Source: Strigamia acuminata
Taxonomy: Eukaryota; Arthropoda; Chilopoda; Geophilomorpha; Linotaeniidae
Length of the DNA: 64,000 nucleotides
NCBI GenBank assembly: GCA_949358305.1
Contig: OX442315.1
Span: forward strand, 5,917,875 to 5,981,874
Direction: 5' to 3'
The position numbers were made by a program, and so were the translations under genes. Below the pieces are notes generated by a model. That model worked only from the letters and a program-made list of their open reading frames with translations. It made no database searches and had not been told where the DNA came from. Each line of letters begins with the position of its first letter. Positions within the stretch are counted from its first letter, which is position 1. This document shows, one piece after another, positions 54,033 to 64,000 of this stretch.

Positions 54033-54185
54033 ATGGCTTCTACAAGCACGATAAAAATTTTCAACAGCCATCACAATTGTTGTGTGGTTGGTTGCAACAA
54101 CGCATATAAAAATTGCTCTTTCCATCCAATCAATTGGGCAACTCGTTGCACCATCTATTTCTACCAACAGATGGCGCGAAATTAA
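54033..54185 (+). pseudogene. Short THAP ORF, domain truncated
   Basis: Fifty codons: MASTSTIKIFNSHHN, CCVVGCNN, NCSFHPI. Only the first half of a THAP domain; the later Cys-x2-His pair is absent, either in a missing exon or lost. It lies head to head with TRAF copy J, 141 bases from its ATG. Confidence 0.5.
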
Positions 54186-54296
54186 ATGTCAGTAAATTAA
54201 GAGTAATGGGCCAACGCTATCGAACCCTGAGTAATTATTTATTTTCACATTTATCGTAAACTCTCCACGTTTTAATCACATTTTTTAATTTTTACT

Positions 54297-55976
54297 TGTG
54301 ACAATGTTCTTTCGGCGCAAATATCTAACAATACTTGGTCGAGAAAAGCTATGTCAAACTACTAAAAGCTCACGAGAACAAGTTTAACAATTAATGAAGG
54401 TGAATTATTGCGATAGTGTAAATAAAATGGAGTCGTGGGTTTTCTCAAATCACATAACATTTATTTAGTATAACTCCGTTATATAAATAAAATGGCCTAC
54501 AAAGATGGCCAAATGAGAATACGATTGGTGTCCTTGGCTCCGAAATAGATGGGTCAATACATCGTATTCGCATGGAGAAAAGATGTCATCTATCGTCGGG
54601 CTGACTGGTCTCTGGTTCGGTTCTGTAATGGCGGTATCCGAGGCTGTGCGGTTGACTTATTCCACATTGTCACAATCTCATGTAAATATCTAAGATATTT
54701 GCATAGAGTATTGCTGTTATGCTGTTTGGATTACGCATACTTTTGTTATCAAGTATGACGTAAATAATTCATCATGTGGGAATTAATGATATTCAGGCGT
54801 CACACATAACTCGATGAGTATATGTCGTGAGCCAAAGGTCATTATGTTGTCATCTGGATTACAACAAGCAAATTTGGTTATCATTTGTTTTGCTGCAATG
54901 TTTACGTCCGGTTCTGTGTCAATCGAGTTCTTTATCGTGAGTAAAACTTCGTTTTACATCATGATACGATGAAATGATTTATACAACTGAGTTGGCTAAA
55001 TCCAAGCTGTAAAAGTACAAATATGAAATCCTACCGGGTCCGAACGGTAAACGTCATCCATCGCTCAGCCCGGTATCCTCGCGATCACACAGTCGCCGTC
55101 TGCCTCACAGGATTTGGCGGCAAACATCATCCATCGCCCAATCCCGCGGCGTCACCTAGCCTAGCGAGTACTAAATGCCCGTCCAGGCCTGATTCCTCGC
55201 CAGTCCGGATGGTCATGACCACAGACAAGGATGGAGGTTTCCTCACCCAGGGTCGTACTCACGGAACACAACATTATCCGTAGCGTCAACCTCAGTCAAA
55301 GGCTGGTGATGCGCCATCGTTTCGATAGCACCCAAAGATTGTCTTGCAACAATCCGCATTTCACCACAGGTCATGGTAAGCAGCACCATTTAAGGCGGGG
55401 AATGCATATATAAATATATGCGGGCTCAGGTAAGTAAGTGTGGTACAAATATCATGACAAGAGCGTTGTATTTCCGGTTGCAAGGGAATATATGCTCTTA
55501 GAGCACAATGGAACTTCCAATGCTCCAATGGGGACATGAGTCCTCGGAATCCCTCCAATCACTGAGTGAGAGGTCGGATTCTGAGGCCACTTGCTCAATT
55601 AGATGACTTCCAGATGCTAAACAGGAACTGGATACCCAGGACTTAGCTCTCTCCTAGGTCAGAACAGGAACTGGATAGCGGGGACACAATTTGGATTAAG
55701 TCTTTGACTCAAATCCACAGGGTGTCCATAATTGGTGCAGGTGTGCAAAGGTGAGTAACCTTTCAACTTGGGTTTATGATATATTCTCTGAATAATGTCA
55801 TAAACGGTCCAATAAGCCTTTAAACTAATAAATATACAAGGATATAATGTTAGCTCCACATAAAACTCAGTTTTATGTAGTTTTAGCACTAAATCTTCTA
55901 TTCTGGTTAAATCTGCCGCTAAAAGTAGAAAACGCCATCTATCGGTGAATTTAGTCATTATGACGTAACCGTCATA
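54297..55976 (-). mobile_element. Probable solo LTR (1.68 kb) upstream of a THAP relic
   Basis: Plus-strand ends TGTGACAATG and CCGTCATA with TACT on both sides (54293-54296 and 55977-55980). The empty site is seen at 59512 (TTTTTACCTCAGACTTTAT). On the minus strand the start TATGACGG resembles the TGTGACGG of the LTR at 6890, with one changed base. No coding sequence. Confidence 0.6.
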
Positions 55977-55984
55977 TACTTCAG

Positions 55985-56620
55985 ACTTTATAGTTCGAAC
56001 GTGCTTCGTGCCGCACTGCAAGAGCGGCTACAAAACGTGCCCGGAAAAAGGGTCGATTTTCAACGTGCCAAAAGACCCCGAACAGCGCGAATTATGGAAA
56101 AAATTAATCGGACGAAAAGACCGGCAACTCAACGTCGGAGATTTCGTGTGCGAAAAACATTTCCCGCCCGAACAGATCCGCCGACACTGGATCAAACTTG
56201 ACAACAACGGACACATCATCTGCAAAATCCAACTGAAGCAATGCCGGCTGGCGGAGGGAGGGCGCGCTACCCACGATTTTCCCAAAAGGCGAAAAAACGC
56301 CGAAAATTAACTCGCATAAAACCGCCCAGGAAACCCCCAAAAATCCGCACACCCGTCGTGGTGACGAAAAAACGAAAAACCGCACCGAAAAAGGCGGAAA
56401 AAGGCGAAGATACGGCGAAGATACGGCGAAAATCGACGAAAAAATGTCAAAAATCGACGAAAAAACGTCAAAAATGCCGAAAATGAGCGGATTTGAGGAT
56501 GAAGCGACGAAAATTTTCGAGGAAAATCCTTTACTGAATATTTATTTGAATTCTAAACTGGCCGGGACGAATTGGAGGGGCGCATACGACAGTTGATCGT
56601 TTTTTCGCCGGAGATGAGGA
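55985..56620 (+). pseudogene. THAP gene with lost start codon
   Basis: Matches the ORF at 59524 closely: CFVPHCKSG, FNVPKDPEQREL, FVCEKHF, RRHWIKLDNN. The start is ATA instead of ATG, and extra bases after the CRLAE codons shift the frame. The downstream part ends with NPLLNIYLNSKLAG and a stop. Confidence 0.7.
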
Positions 56621-57197
56621 GTAATGGAATTTTGTACGTGGAGAAACAGATTGTGGTGACGAAGGATTTGTTATATAAGATTTATTTACTTCGATGTACT
56701 TCGAACATCTAAAGACTTCCGAACTCATCACGGAGACTTGTTTCAGACTCGCACCCCAGTCGTTAACTGACGTCTAGGACTAGGAATGAGCACTGGATGA
56801 ATTAGCACCTGGCGTGTGCTATCGAAACATCGTATAAAATTCATTAGAAATAGAGACGGCTTTTAAGAAAGTAATGAATAAAAAACGAGAAGTGACACTT
56901 CTCAATTATAGGTTGAATATTATTATAAAAAGTTTCATGTTTGTTTGGAAATTAAATTAGTAAATCAGTAAAGCTGATTCGATCAAGTGACCACTTCTGG
57001 AGACAGGTGGAATCGCGCCGAATGAATTATAGACGGAATTTTGATGCATTGCTCACTGCTCAAGTAACGTACACAATTTGGTTAGTTTTGACATTGGAAT
57101 GATTTATTCATATGTATTACTAATACCAGCAAGATATAAATATATCACTGCCCTTCACGATACAATACAACACTGAAAAATGGACAATTCTCTTTAA

Positions 57198-58984
57198 CTA
57201 GTGGAATTTTAAATCAAGTTTAACTAATATTGCATCATCAAACAAATATTTTGCATTGATTTCATCTAAAGGAATGAATTTTTCACCCGCATTTACCACT
57301 CTATCAAAAACAATTGATTGATCAAAATCAGGTTTAAACTCGATAATATTACAATAGGTTTTGTTTGGATCCAACAAGTTAAATTCTGCAGTGTACTCTG
57401 GAGGCCAACGAAGCTCTGCATCAGTTGAATCTTCAATAATTTCAAGATAAACATATAAGTGAGTTCCCCTTCTCTTTCTATTGCCATATGGAAATAGCAC
57501 TAGTCGCGCTTCATAAGCATCTCCATCCTCTCCCTTGGTGTAGAAAATATCGCTATAAATGAAGTCTCGTTTCCTCGATCGTGCATCTTGACGAAGTTTT
57601 GCAAAATTATCGATTTTCCAGATATATTCAAACGACGGAACGGTTGTTAATGTTTTCTTCAAATCTATTTCTGTTTGATCTAATGAATAAATGTAATTAG
57701 TAAAGAATTCGACAAAAAATTTATTCCACACCATTTTAGTCCCACAGTACGTAACAAAATAATATTCTTGTATAAATGTACGATAATTAAACCATCAACT
57801 CACCATTGCCTTTCGCACCGTCTTCTTCAAACTCATTTTGTTTTCTCACCAAAGCATCTGACAATTAGAATCAATTCAGAATAAATTAAAATACGATTGT
57901 TAAGAATTAGTTATTATACCGATCTTGTCACTCAAAATTTTCTTGTCATCGGCTGAAACAAACAAGTTTGCATTTAATTTTTAATTTTTCTTACGTGTTA
58001 ACACAATTCTTCTTACCCACAGCTTTAGCCAACTGATCTAAAATCAAATCAAAATTAAAATAATCATCCGTGTAAATTCGAATATTAACTTACTGTTGGC
58101 CATGATCACGGTGTTCAGAATTTTTTTGTAGTTTTCCAAATTGTCGCGCTGTTCGGTTTGCCGTTTAGTTAGTACTTCTAAAATAATTCTCATTTTAGGC
58201 TTAAATCACATGAAAACAGTTGCTGCATTTGAAAAACTGCACTTTTACCAATTGTTTTTTCCATCGATGTCAATTCCTCCATCTTGCTCATTTGTTCACT
58301 TTGCTTCAAGTGAAGAACTTTCATTTCTTTTTCCAGGTTTTCTATAGTTTCTCCCAAATTATCTATCAAAATAGAATTTTAGTGAGAATCTTTTAAATTA
58401 ATTTTCAAGTAAATACAATTTACCCGCTTGCAATTTCAACTTTCTCTCCAGTCTCTGTATTTCTTTCGACTGTTGATCCAAGGTTTCTTGCATTGAACCT
58501 AAATACAACATTCATTTAAAGATCGTTTCGCATGACATTGAATTCACTCCACTCATCCAAACCTAAACAAATTTTCATTTCCTTGCAGCACTCGTTCTGT
58601 TCTCATCAAAATTAAAATTAAAGTCAGTAAGTTATCGCTGTTTGATAACATTTTAGATTCTACCAATATACCTGACCACTGCTACTAATGGCGCTCATAG
58701 GTTCGGAAAATGGACGCGCCAACACGGACGAGTTACTGGATTGCTGAAACACAAAAAGAGTTCCGTTTACTGCAATTGTACTAATATCCCAGCAACTTGA
58801 AATCACAATTCTAGAGAAATAAATAAAAGCCTGGGCTATTATTTTGTCAATATTACAGCAAATACTCACTAATGTTGATCCGTTTAAATCTGCTTTGGTA
58901 CCACATCGCTGGCAGAAGATGTGGCCATCAAGTTTTAACTCGGTGAAAACACTCTTCAAACCACACCTAAATATAAAACACAAA

Positions 58985-59015
<31 letters not shown>

Positions 59016-59176
59016 AAATAATTCACAACCTTGAGCCTTGAGATTGAGCGGTTAGTTATTACACTCAAACTGGCTACTCGTTACCTAGGCAACAAAACCC
59101 ACGACATATTTGTCACACTTATTGTTACATACAGCAACCTCACGTACTTGAAACATGTGAAGACGTCTGTATTCAT
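57198..59176 (-). CDS. TRAF-like gene copy L, intact short type
   Basis: Twelve exons join without a stop into 361 codons: 59148-59176 (MNTDVFTCF), 58870-58966 (CGLKSV, GHIFCQRC), 58672-58743 (Ser-rich linker), 58563-58596 (NECCKEMK), 58424-58498 (KEIQRLERK), 58249-58362, 58094-58177, 58017-58037, 57919-57951, 57804-57857, and MATH 57198-57670 (FEYIWKIDNF, ARLVLFPYG, THLYVYL, LRWPPEY, FNLLDPN). Exons from 58424 leftwards are phase 1-1. It has half a RING and no TRAF fingers, like copy E, but retains all coiled-coil exons. A THAP gene starts 348 bases away on the other strand. Confidence 0.85.
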
Positions 59177-59523
59177 CGCGAAAGAACTTTTTTGCAGCCG
59201 TCGCAACCCGCTCCTAACGTCCCCGAGTGAAGTCTACGACGAGGAATGTGCGATTTCTAAAACATGAAAATATCAACACAGTAACGAATTTCGCGCGATG
59301 ATTGGCTGCGCCGATCTCTCACACATGTGAGCGGGCGTGACCTCACACGCTACCAACTCACAACTCAACAAGAAACACATTCTATTTAGTTTTTAAATCC
59401 GCCGACAGAGGCGTCCCACGACAAATGGCCGCCGCTGTTGAATCCTGAGTAACTATTTATTTTCACTTTTATCGTAAACTCTCCACGTTTTAATCACATT
59501 TTTCAATTTTTACCTCAGACTTT
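59177..59523. promoter_or_regulatory. Putative bidirectional promoter, copy L and THAP gene
   Basis: Contains the block GCGCGATGATTGGCTGCGCC (inverted CCAAT box), CACACATGTGAGCGGG and GTGACCTCA at about 59290-59350, then ACAAATGGCCGCCGCT near 59420. The same order is kept at 16183 and 21200. The two start codons face away from each other. Confidence 0.55.
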
Positions 59524-59928
59524 ATGGTTCGAACGTGCTTCGTGCCGCACTGCAAGAGCGGCTACAAAACGTGCAAGGAGAAGTGGTCGATTTTCAACGT
59601 GCCAAAAGACCCCGAACAGCGCGAATTATGGAAGAAATTAATCGGACGAAAAGACCGACAACTCAACGTCGGAGACTTCGTGTGCGAAAGACATTTCCAT
59701 TCCGAACAGATGCGCCGACACTGGATCAAACTTGACAACAACGGCCACATCATCTGCAAAATCCAACTGAAGCAATGCCGGCTGGCGGAGGGCGCGCTAA
59801 CCACGATTTTCCCAAAAGGCGAAAAACGCCGAAAAAATACTCGGAACTCGCATAAAAGCGCCCAGGAAACCCCCAAAAATCCGCACACCCGTCGTGGTGA
59901 TGGTTTTCACGTGCCAAATGCTGCTTGA
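59524..59928 (+). CDS. THAP-domain gene, best copy
   Basis: 134 codons. Complete THAP module: CFVPHC near residue 5, FNVPKDPEQRELW, then FVCERHF with the Cys-x2-His pair, and HWIKLDNN. THAP domains bind DNA through this C2CH zinc site. After CRLAEG the related copies continue into a Lys-rich region; here the match ends near 59895 and the ORF stops in unrelated sequence, so the protein is cut down to the DNA-binding part. It may be a repressor-like fragment or a pseudogene. It is divergent from TRAF copy L. Confidence 0.7.
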   Translation: MVRTCFVPHCKSGYKTCKEKWSIFNVPKDPEQRELWKKLIGRKDRQLNVGDFVCERHFHSEQMRRHWIKLDNNGHIICKIQLKQCRLAEGALTTIFPKGEKRRKNTRNSHKSAQETPKNPHTRRGDGFHVPNAA

Positions 59929-60240
59929 TGGACTGCAAGAATGTCGATTTCTCCCAGAAATGTTTCCCAATTTGGAGAAAAATTGTCTTCCGCGCTCCGA
60001 TGGTTTCCGAAACAATAAAATCTGTTAAGTTCCAAAATGCTGTTTTCAACTCCCATCGATTATATAATCAAAAATAAAAACACAATTCTAAAATCTATTT
60101 TTATTTTTTTATTTCTATTCAAAGCAAACAAAAAGATTTCATCAACAATATTTTTTTTGTTTTTATTTTTCGTAAATGAAAGGATTAATTTTGCTGAGGA
60201 AATTATTGTAAATAAAATCCAATTCATGACTTAAAAACTA

Positions 60241-60411
60241 TTTTTCACATTTATTTTTCTTTAAATTTCACGAAATATTATGTTCAGTGTATTGCAGTGA
60301 AGCGAATAACCAACGTAGTGAGAAATATATTCCCGTTTCAACTAAAAACTTGTTTATTTTTTTGTTATTATTGATTGTTGCTCATAGAATTATTGCCGTT
60401 TACTTATGGGA
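60241..60411 (-). other. Inverted copy of the LRR gene 3' flank
   Basis: Sequence such as TATTATGTTCAGTGTATTGC and TAGTGAGAAATAT matches, inverted, the region 63600-63720 beyond the intact LRR gene. It shows that the duplicated segment extends past the coding part. Confidence 0.65.
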
Positions 60412-61560
60412 TTAAAAATAATAATTTTCTTTTTTAACTTGCACGTCCCAGTTCTTACTATTGACATAACTTACAATTTCATCGTAAGCTGAAGCGTCAA
60501 TATTATTACAATCCCAGAAGAATAACGCATTTACCGCATTTCGCATTTGCAATAATTTCATGATCGAAGTGGAAGTAATAAAGTCACAATATGAGAATGC
60601 TAAAGTGTTCAGATTTTGTAGCTCATTCGATTCAGCAAGATCCGAAATTAAATCGTCAGAAACGTTTGGTCCACAATCAAACAAGACTAATTCTTCTAAA
60701 CCTTTACATTGTACCAATAATGTTTTTCATGTCTTCGGCAGTTGGAACATCGGTTAAACACAGTTGACAAAGATTTTTAAATGGAACTTCAACAGCACCA
60801 ACACCAACATTGAAAAATGAACAACACAACAACGATAAAGGTTTATTGTGTTCGTGGTGTCTCTAACATCGGCATAGCCACTGGAAAAAAATATGGCTTT
60901 ACATGTCTTTTAATTTCTGAAAAGTTATTGTAAATTTGAACTTTCGGCTTTGTAAAGTCACACTTACAAAGATTGTAAATTTTTGTTTTAAACAATAACT
61001 TTACAAAAGACATTTTACAATAAACACGCACAATAACTTTACAGTTTGTAAATTTTAAATTTTTCAGATTTAACAATAAATTTAATTTTAATTTAATTTT
61101 AAATTTGTCAGTTTTAACAATAAATTTAATTTAATTTTAATTCTTTTTTTAATTTTTAACTTCTAAATTTATTATAATTTATTTCAAAATATTTACATGT
61201 AAATATTTCCATTATTTCATGAAAATAAATCTCATGAAAATAAATCCCAGGAAAATATTTCCATTATTTCATGAAAATAAATCTCATGAAAATAAATCCC
61301 AGGAAAATAATCCCATGAAATTTTCATACAAATCTCACATAAGATATGCAGAGGATTCATAGCCTCAATCAAAAAAGAGAACAAAATCAACAGAAGGCAA
61401 TAATACAAGCTCGCATCAATGTTGCGATTGTTACAACTTCTACAACCAAATTAAAATGTCACATTTACGCATTAACTTTTAGAACATTTACAATTTGTAA
61501 AGCTATATTTTTTTCCAGTGAGCGCAGTCAATATCTCGAATATTGACCGATAATGATTCA
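60412..61560 (-). pseudogene. LRR pseudogene, split by a MITE
   Basis: 60412-60717 encodes the last 100 residues of the LRR protein at 62214 (CKGLEELVLFDCG, NTLAFSYCDF, NWDVQVKKENYYF) with few changes. Upstream, an extra A in the ATGAAAAAC run breaks the frame, and a 642-bp element (60879-61520) separates DIDCAL from PMLET. Homology stops near 61555, so the first two thirds of the gene are missing. Confidence 0.85.
60879..61520. mobile_element. CACTA-like MITE in the LRR pseudogene
   Basis: Ends CACTGGAAAAAAATATGGCT and its near complement, with AGC on both sides (60876-60878, 61521-61523). The intact gene (CGCTTTGCCG) gives the empty site. CACT termini and a 3-bp duplication suggest EnSpm/CACTA. 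The interior repeats AATAAATCTCATGAAAATAA. Confidence 0.75.
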
Positions 61561-62213
61561 GCCACTCTTTTAGAGAATATTTAGATTTACTTGTTAAACA
61601 AAACCTTATTTTAATAGTTTTGTTAGTGCTAGAACACAATCTGTGTGCTAGAATCTGAATGTACACGATGGCAGCGCCGTTTTTATTTCTATTTTAGTTG
61701 TGAATGTGTGACGTCTTACTCTTTCACAACTATCATAGGAAAAGTAATTTTTGTTTAATTTTTAATTTTTATGTTTTGGGAATTTAAAATAAATAAACAA
61801 ATGGAACTCGTATTTTACGTGGCTACTAGTCGATTTGAATAAAATCGAAATGTTGTTCATTTAGCTACAATAAATAATTCTATGAATCAATACCGGTAAT
61901 AATAAATAATTTCCAGCACAAAACTGCATTCCAACTACATTTATGATTTATGAAAATTAAACACAAAAATATTGTTTCTGATTCATGTATTGTTAAATAA
62001 ATTTTTATTTAAATAGTTTTTTTAGTCCCAAGTGCCACAATATCACGCTATATTTTACAGAAGGTTCTTGACGCCAACAAGGTACTTCGCAAAACATCCA
62101 TAACACGTTTTGTCCAAGGCGCTCTGTCATTGGTTAACTTGCCATACGTTTCGCCCACATAAACAAGTTGTTCCGACACTTGTTACAATCCGCTCTCACC
62201 CATCCAGTCGACA
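61561..62213. other. Intergenic, includes the LRR gene promoter
   Basis: A/T-rich; no ORF or repeat recognised. The 5' flank of the LRR gene lies here, with no clear TATA box near the ATG. Confidence 0.4.
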
Positions 62214-63515
62214 ATGCCACGCAGGAAATCAACATCGAGTCTGCAAGAATTGTGTTTGCGTGTGGCCACAAGTCGATTTGAAGAGATACAAGATCAATTG
62301 ACAAATTTACCGTCTAGATTTCGTAATACCGTATTCGAAAGAATGTGTCTGCAACTGGAAGAAACCGATCGACGTTTGCCTTCGATCATTTTCATCCATC
62401 CCGGCGCATTGTCACTGCACCATTTAGATAGATTCGATCTTCCCTTGACTCATCTATTCGATAAAATAGGACACATTTGTCGAAACCTTGTGGATTTGAA
62501 CATGGAAATACGTTTCAGGCTACCATCCGCGATCAAACTGGTGCAAAGTTTACCCAAACTTCAACGATTAACGCTTGGAAAAAGCAAAAGATGCATGGAT
62601 GAACTTGCTGCTGCGATCGGATTAAATTGTCCGTTGTTGACCTATCTCAGATTGGATTGCTCAAAACTCACCGACATTGGACTTCGGTCGTTAACCGGTT
62701 GCGTCAAGCTGGAATATTTGTACGTTAATCAATTAGATCGTGTCACAGTCGATGCGTGTTTGTTCGTTCTCAACCAACTGCCACGTTTGAAGATGTTTAA
62801 ACATGGAAAGTGGGTTGAATTATTATCTGAGTTAGTGCGACAGTCGGATGGAAAGAAACCATTGCGCACTTACAATTCCCTCGAAACTATTATCGCGCTA
62901 GATAGCGAAATCAGCCCCATCTTGAGCGTGATTTTTCCAAATTTAACTACCATAAGTTTGTATTCATTTACCACTCAGCTGCATTTTAATGTATTGACGT
63001 TGCTTCAACGATTGACCAGTCTCATCATTGTTAAAGCTATATCGGTCAATATTCGAGATATTGACCGCGCTTTGCCGATGTTAGAGACACTATCGTTGCT
63101 GTCTTGTTCATTTTTCAATGTAGGTGTTGGTGCTGTTGAAGTTCCATTTAAAAATCTTCGTCAACTGTATTTAAACGATGTTCCAACTGCCGAAGACATG
63201 AAAACATTATTGGTACAATGTAAAGGTTTAGAAGAATTAGTCTTGTTTGATTGTGGACCGAACGTTTCTGACGATATAATTTCGGATCTTGCTGAATCGA
63301 ATGAGCTACAAAATCTGAACACTTTAGCATTCTCATATTGTGACTTTATTACTTTCACTTCGATCATGAAATTATTGCAAATGCAAAATGCAATAAATAC
63401 GTTATTCATCTGGGATTGTGAAAATATTGACGCTGCAGCTTACGCTGAAATTGAAAGTTATGTAAATAGTAAGAACTGGGACGTGCAAGTTAAAGAAGAA
63501 AATTATTATTTTTAA
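62214..63515 (+). CDS. Leucine-rich-repeat protein with candidate BC-box/Cul2-box
   Basis: Intronless ORF of 433 codons. Residues about 9-18, SLQELCLRVA, fit the Elongin-C-binding BC-box (S/T-L-x3-C-x3-A/V/L/I). About 16 residues on, LPSRFRNTV fits the Cullin-2 box (hydrophobic-P-x2-hydrophobic-x3-hydrophobic). From about residue 90 to 420 there are LRRs of the cysteine-containing/AMN1 type (LVDLNMEI, LQRLTLGKS, LTYLRLDCSKLTDIGL, LRQLYLNDVP, LEELVLFDC, NTLAFSYC). The architecture suggests a substrate receptor for a CUL2-Elongin BC ubiquitin ligase, as in ZYG11/ZER1, though without their ARM repeats. An F-box-like protein is the alternative. AATAAA follows at 63551. Two broken paralogs flank it. 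Confidence 0.82.
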   Translation: MPRRKSTSSLQELCLRVATSRFEEIQDQLTNLPSRFRNTVFERMCLQLEETDRRLPSIIFIHPGALSLHHLDRFDLPLTHLFDKIGHICRNLVDLNMEIRFRLPSAIKLVQSLPKLQRLTLGKSKRCMDELAAAIGLNCPLLTYLRLDCSKLTDIGLRSLTGCVKLEYLYVNQLDRVTVDACLFVLNQLPRLKMFKHGKWVELLSELVRQSDGKKPLRTYNSLETIIALDSEISPILSVIFPNLTTISLYSFTTQLHFNVLTLLQRLTSLIIVKAISVNIRDIDRALPMLETLSLLSCSFFNVGVGAVEVPFKNLRQLYLNDVPTAEDMKTLLVQCKGLEELVLFDCGPNVSDDIISDLAESNELQNLNTLAFSYCDFITFTSIMKLLQMQNAINTLFIWDCENIDAAAYAEIESYVNSKNWDVQVKEENYYF

Positions 63516-63550
63516 TCACATAAGTAATGTAAGATATAAAATTAAACGGC

Positions 63551-63556
63551 AATAAA
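63551..63556 (+). terminator. Poly(A) signal of the LRR gene
   Basis: AATAAA 36 bases beyond the stop codon. Confidence 0.6.
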
Positions 63557-63756
63557 TAAAATCTCAATGTTTGTTCATTTAGCTGCAATAATTCTGCGAG
63601 CAACAATCAATACCGTATATCTTCCATTTGTCCGCGGGTCTCTAAGTTTTAGTTGAAACAAGAAAATATTTCTCACTACAGTGGTTAATCACTTCACTGC
63701 GATACACAGAACATAATATTTAGTGTCACAAAAAGGAACAACGGCGCCATTTTGTA

Positions 63757-64000
63757 CAAACTTTGAGCTTGGAAGACTTGTGTTTAAATGTGGTGTCTGT
63801 TCGATTTGAAGAGATGGAAGATCAAATGACAAATCAACCGCCCGTTTGTTTTCAAAAAAATTTTTACATTCCGGCGCCGTATCTCTACACCATTTGAACA
63901 TGTTTGATGCGCCAATCAATATTCTATTCGACAAATTAGCCAAAATATGTACAAATCTTGTCGATTTAAACATCAAACACCAAGCCCGAAGTGACAACTG
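63757..64000 (+). pseudogene. LRR paralog, broken, runs off the window
   Basis: Aligns with the first part of the gene at 62214 (SLEDLCLNVVSVRFEEME, then QMTNQP). The BC-box pattern is kept. Deletions then shift the frame, and related sequence continues (CACCATTTGAACATGTTTGA, CTTGTCGATTTAAACAT) to the window edge in other frames. No ATG is seen in the usual place. Confidence 0.7.

Noticed and set aside
54549-55413. Short ORFs within the 54.3-56.0 kb insertion
   Set aside because: No homology recognised and the segment fits a solo LTR, so they are probably chance frames.

Overview
This is AT-rich eukaryotic nuclear DNA, most likely from an arthropod. The reasons are multi-exon genes with GT/AG introns, short TTAGG-type tracts near 1890 and 47330, THAP-domain genes, and a dense mix of Tc1/mariner, hAT, Kolobok, Harbinger, CACTA and Ty3 elements. 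I cannot name the species. Genes are described by exon structure that I read directly from splice sites and frame.

The backbone is a tandem array of about a dozen TRAF-like gene copies, all on the minus strand. The full form reads, from the N terminus, RING-like zinc site, TRAF-type zinc fingers, coiled coil from many tiny exons, MATH/TRAF-C domain. Three copies keep an unbroken frame over every exon: E (14196-15892, 309 codons before the stop), H (36124-38767, about 429) and L (57198-59176, 361). E and L form a shorter type that has lost the zinc fingers and half of the RING. Copies A, B, C, D, F, G, I, J and M are truncated, partial, interrupted or chimeric. All exons between the zinc-finger block and MATH are phase 1-1, so copies differ by clean in-frame exon loss and fusion.

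THAP-domain genes on the plus strand sit head to head with several TRAF-like copies (next to E, I, J and L), separated by about 135-520 bp of conserved putative promoter. Only the THAP ORF at 59524 still starts correctly with a whole THAP domain; the others are broken.

Mobile elements have cut into the array repeatedly. The largest is a 12.6-kb Ty3/gypsy-type LTR element (22381-34986, minus strand) with two 1000-bp LTRs that differ at only about three positions. It has intact gag, pol and a third ORF that is not an envelope. It sits inside a Stowaway-like Tc1/mariner element, itself inside TRAF copy G. Others include three solo LTRs, one in a MATH exon and one in a RING exon; a Kolobok-like palindrome carrying a THAP ORF; a mariner with a broken transposase; several long-inverted-repeat MITEs; hAT elements with 8-bp duplications; and a CACTA-like MITE splitting an LRR pseudogene.

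The right end (60.2-64 kb) holds a small LRR family: one intact intronless gene (62214-63515) with a candidate Elongin-BC/Cullin-2 box at its N terminus, one pseudogene on the minus strand, and one broken copy running off the window. RING TRAF-like proteins and a possible cullin adaptor are both ubiquitin-ligase types, but no functional link is shown.
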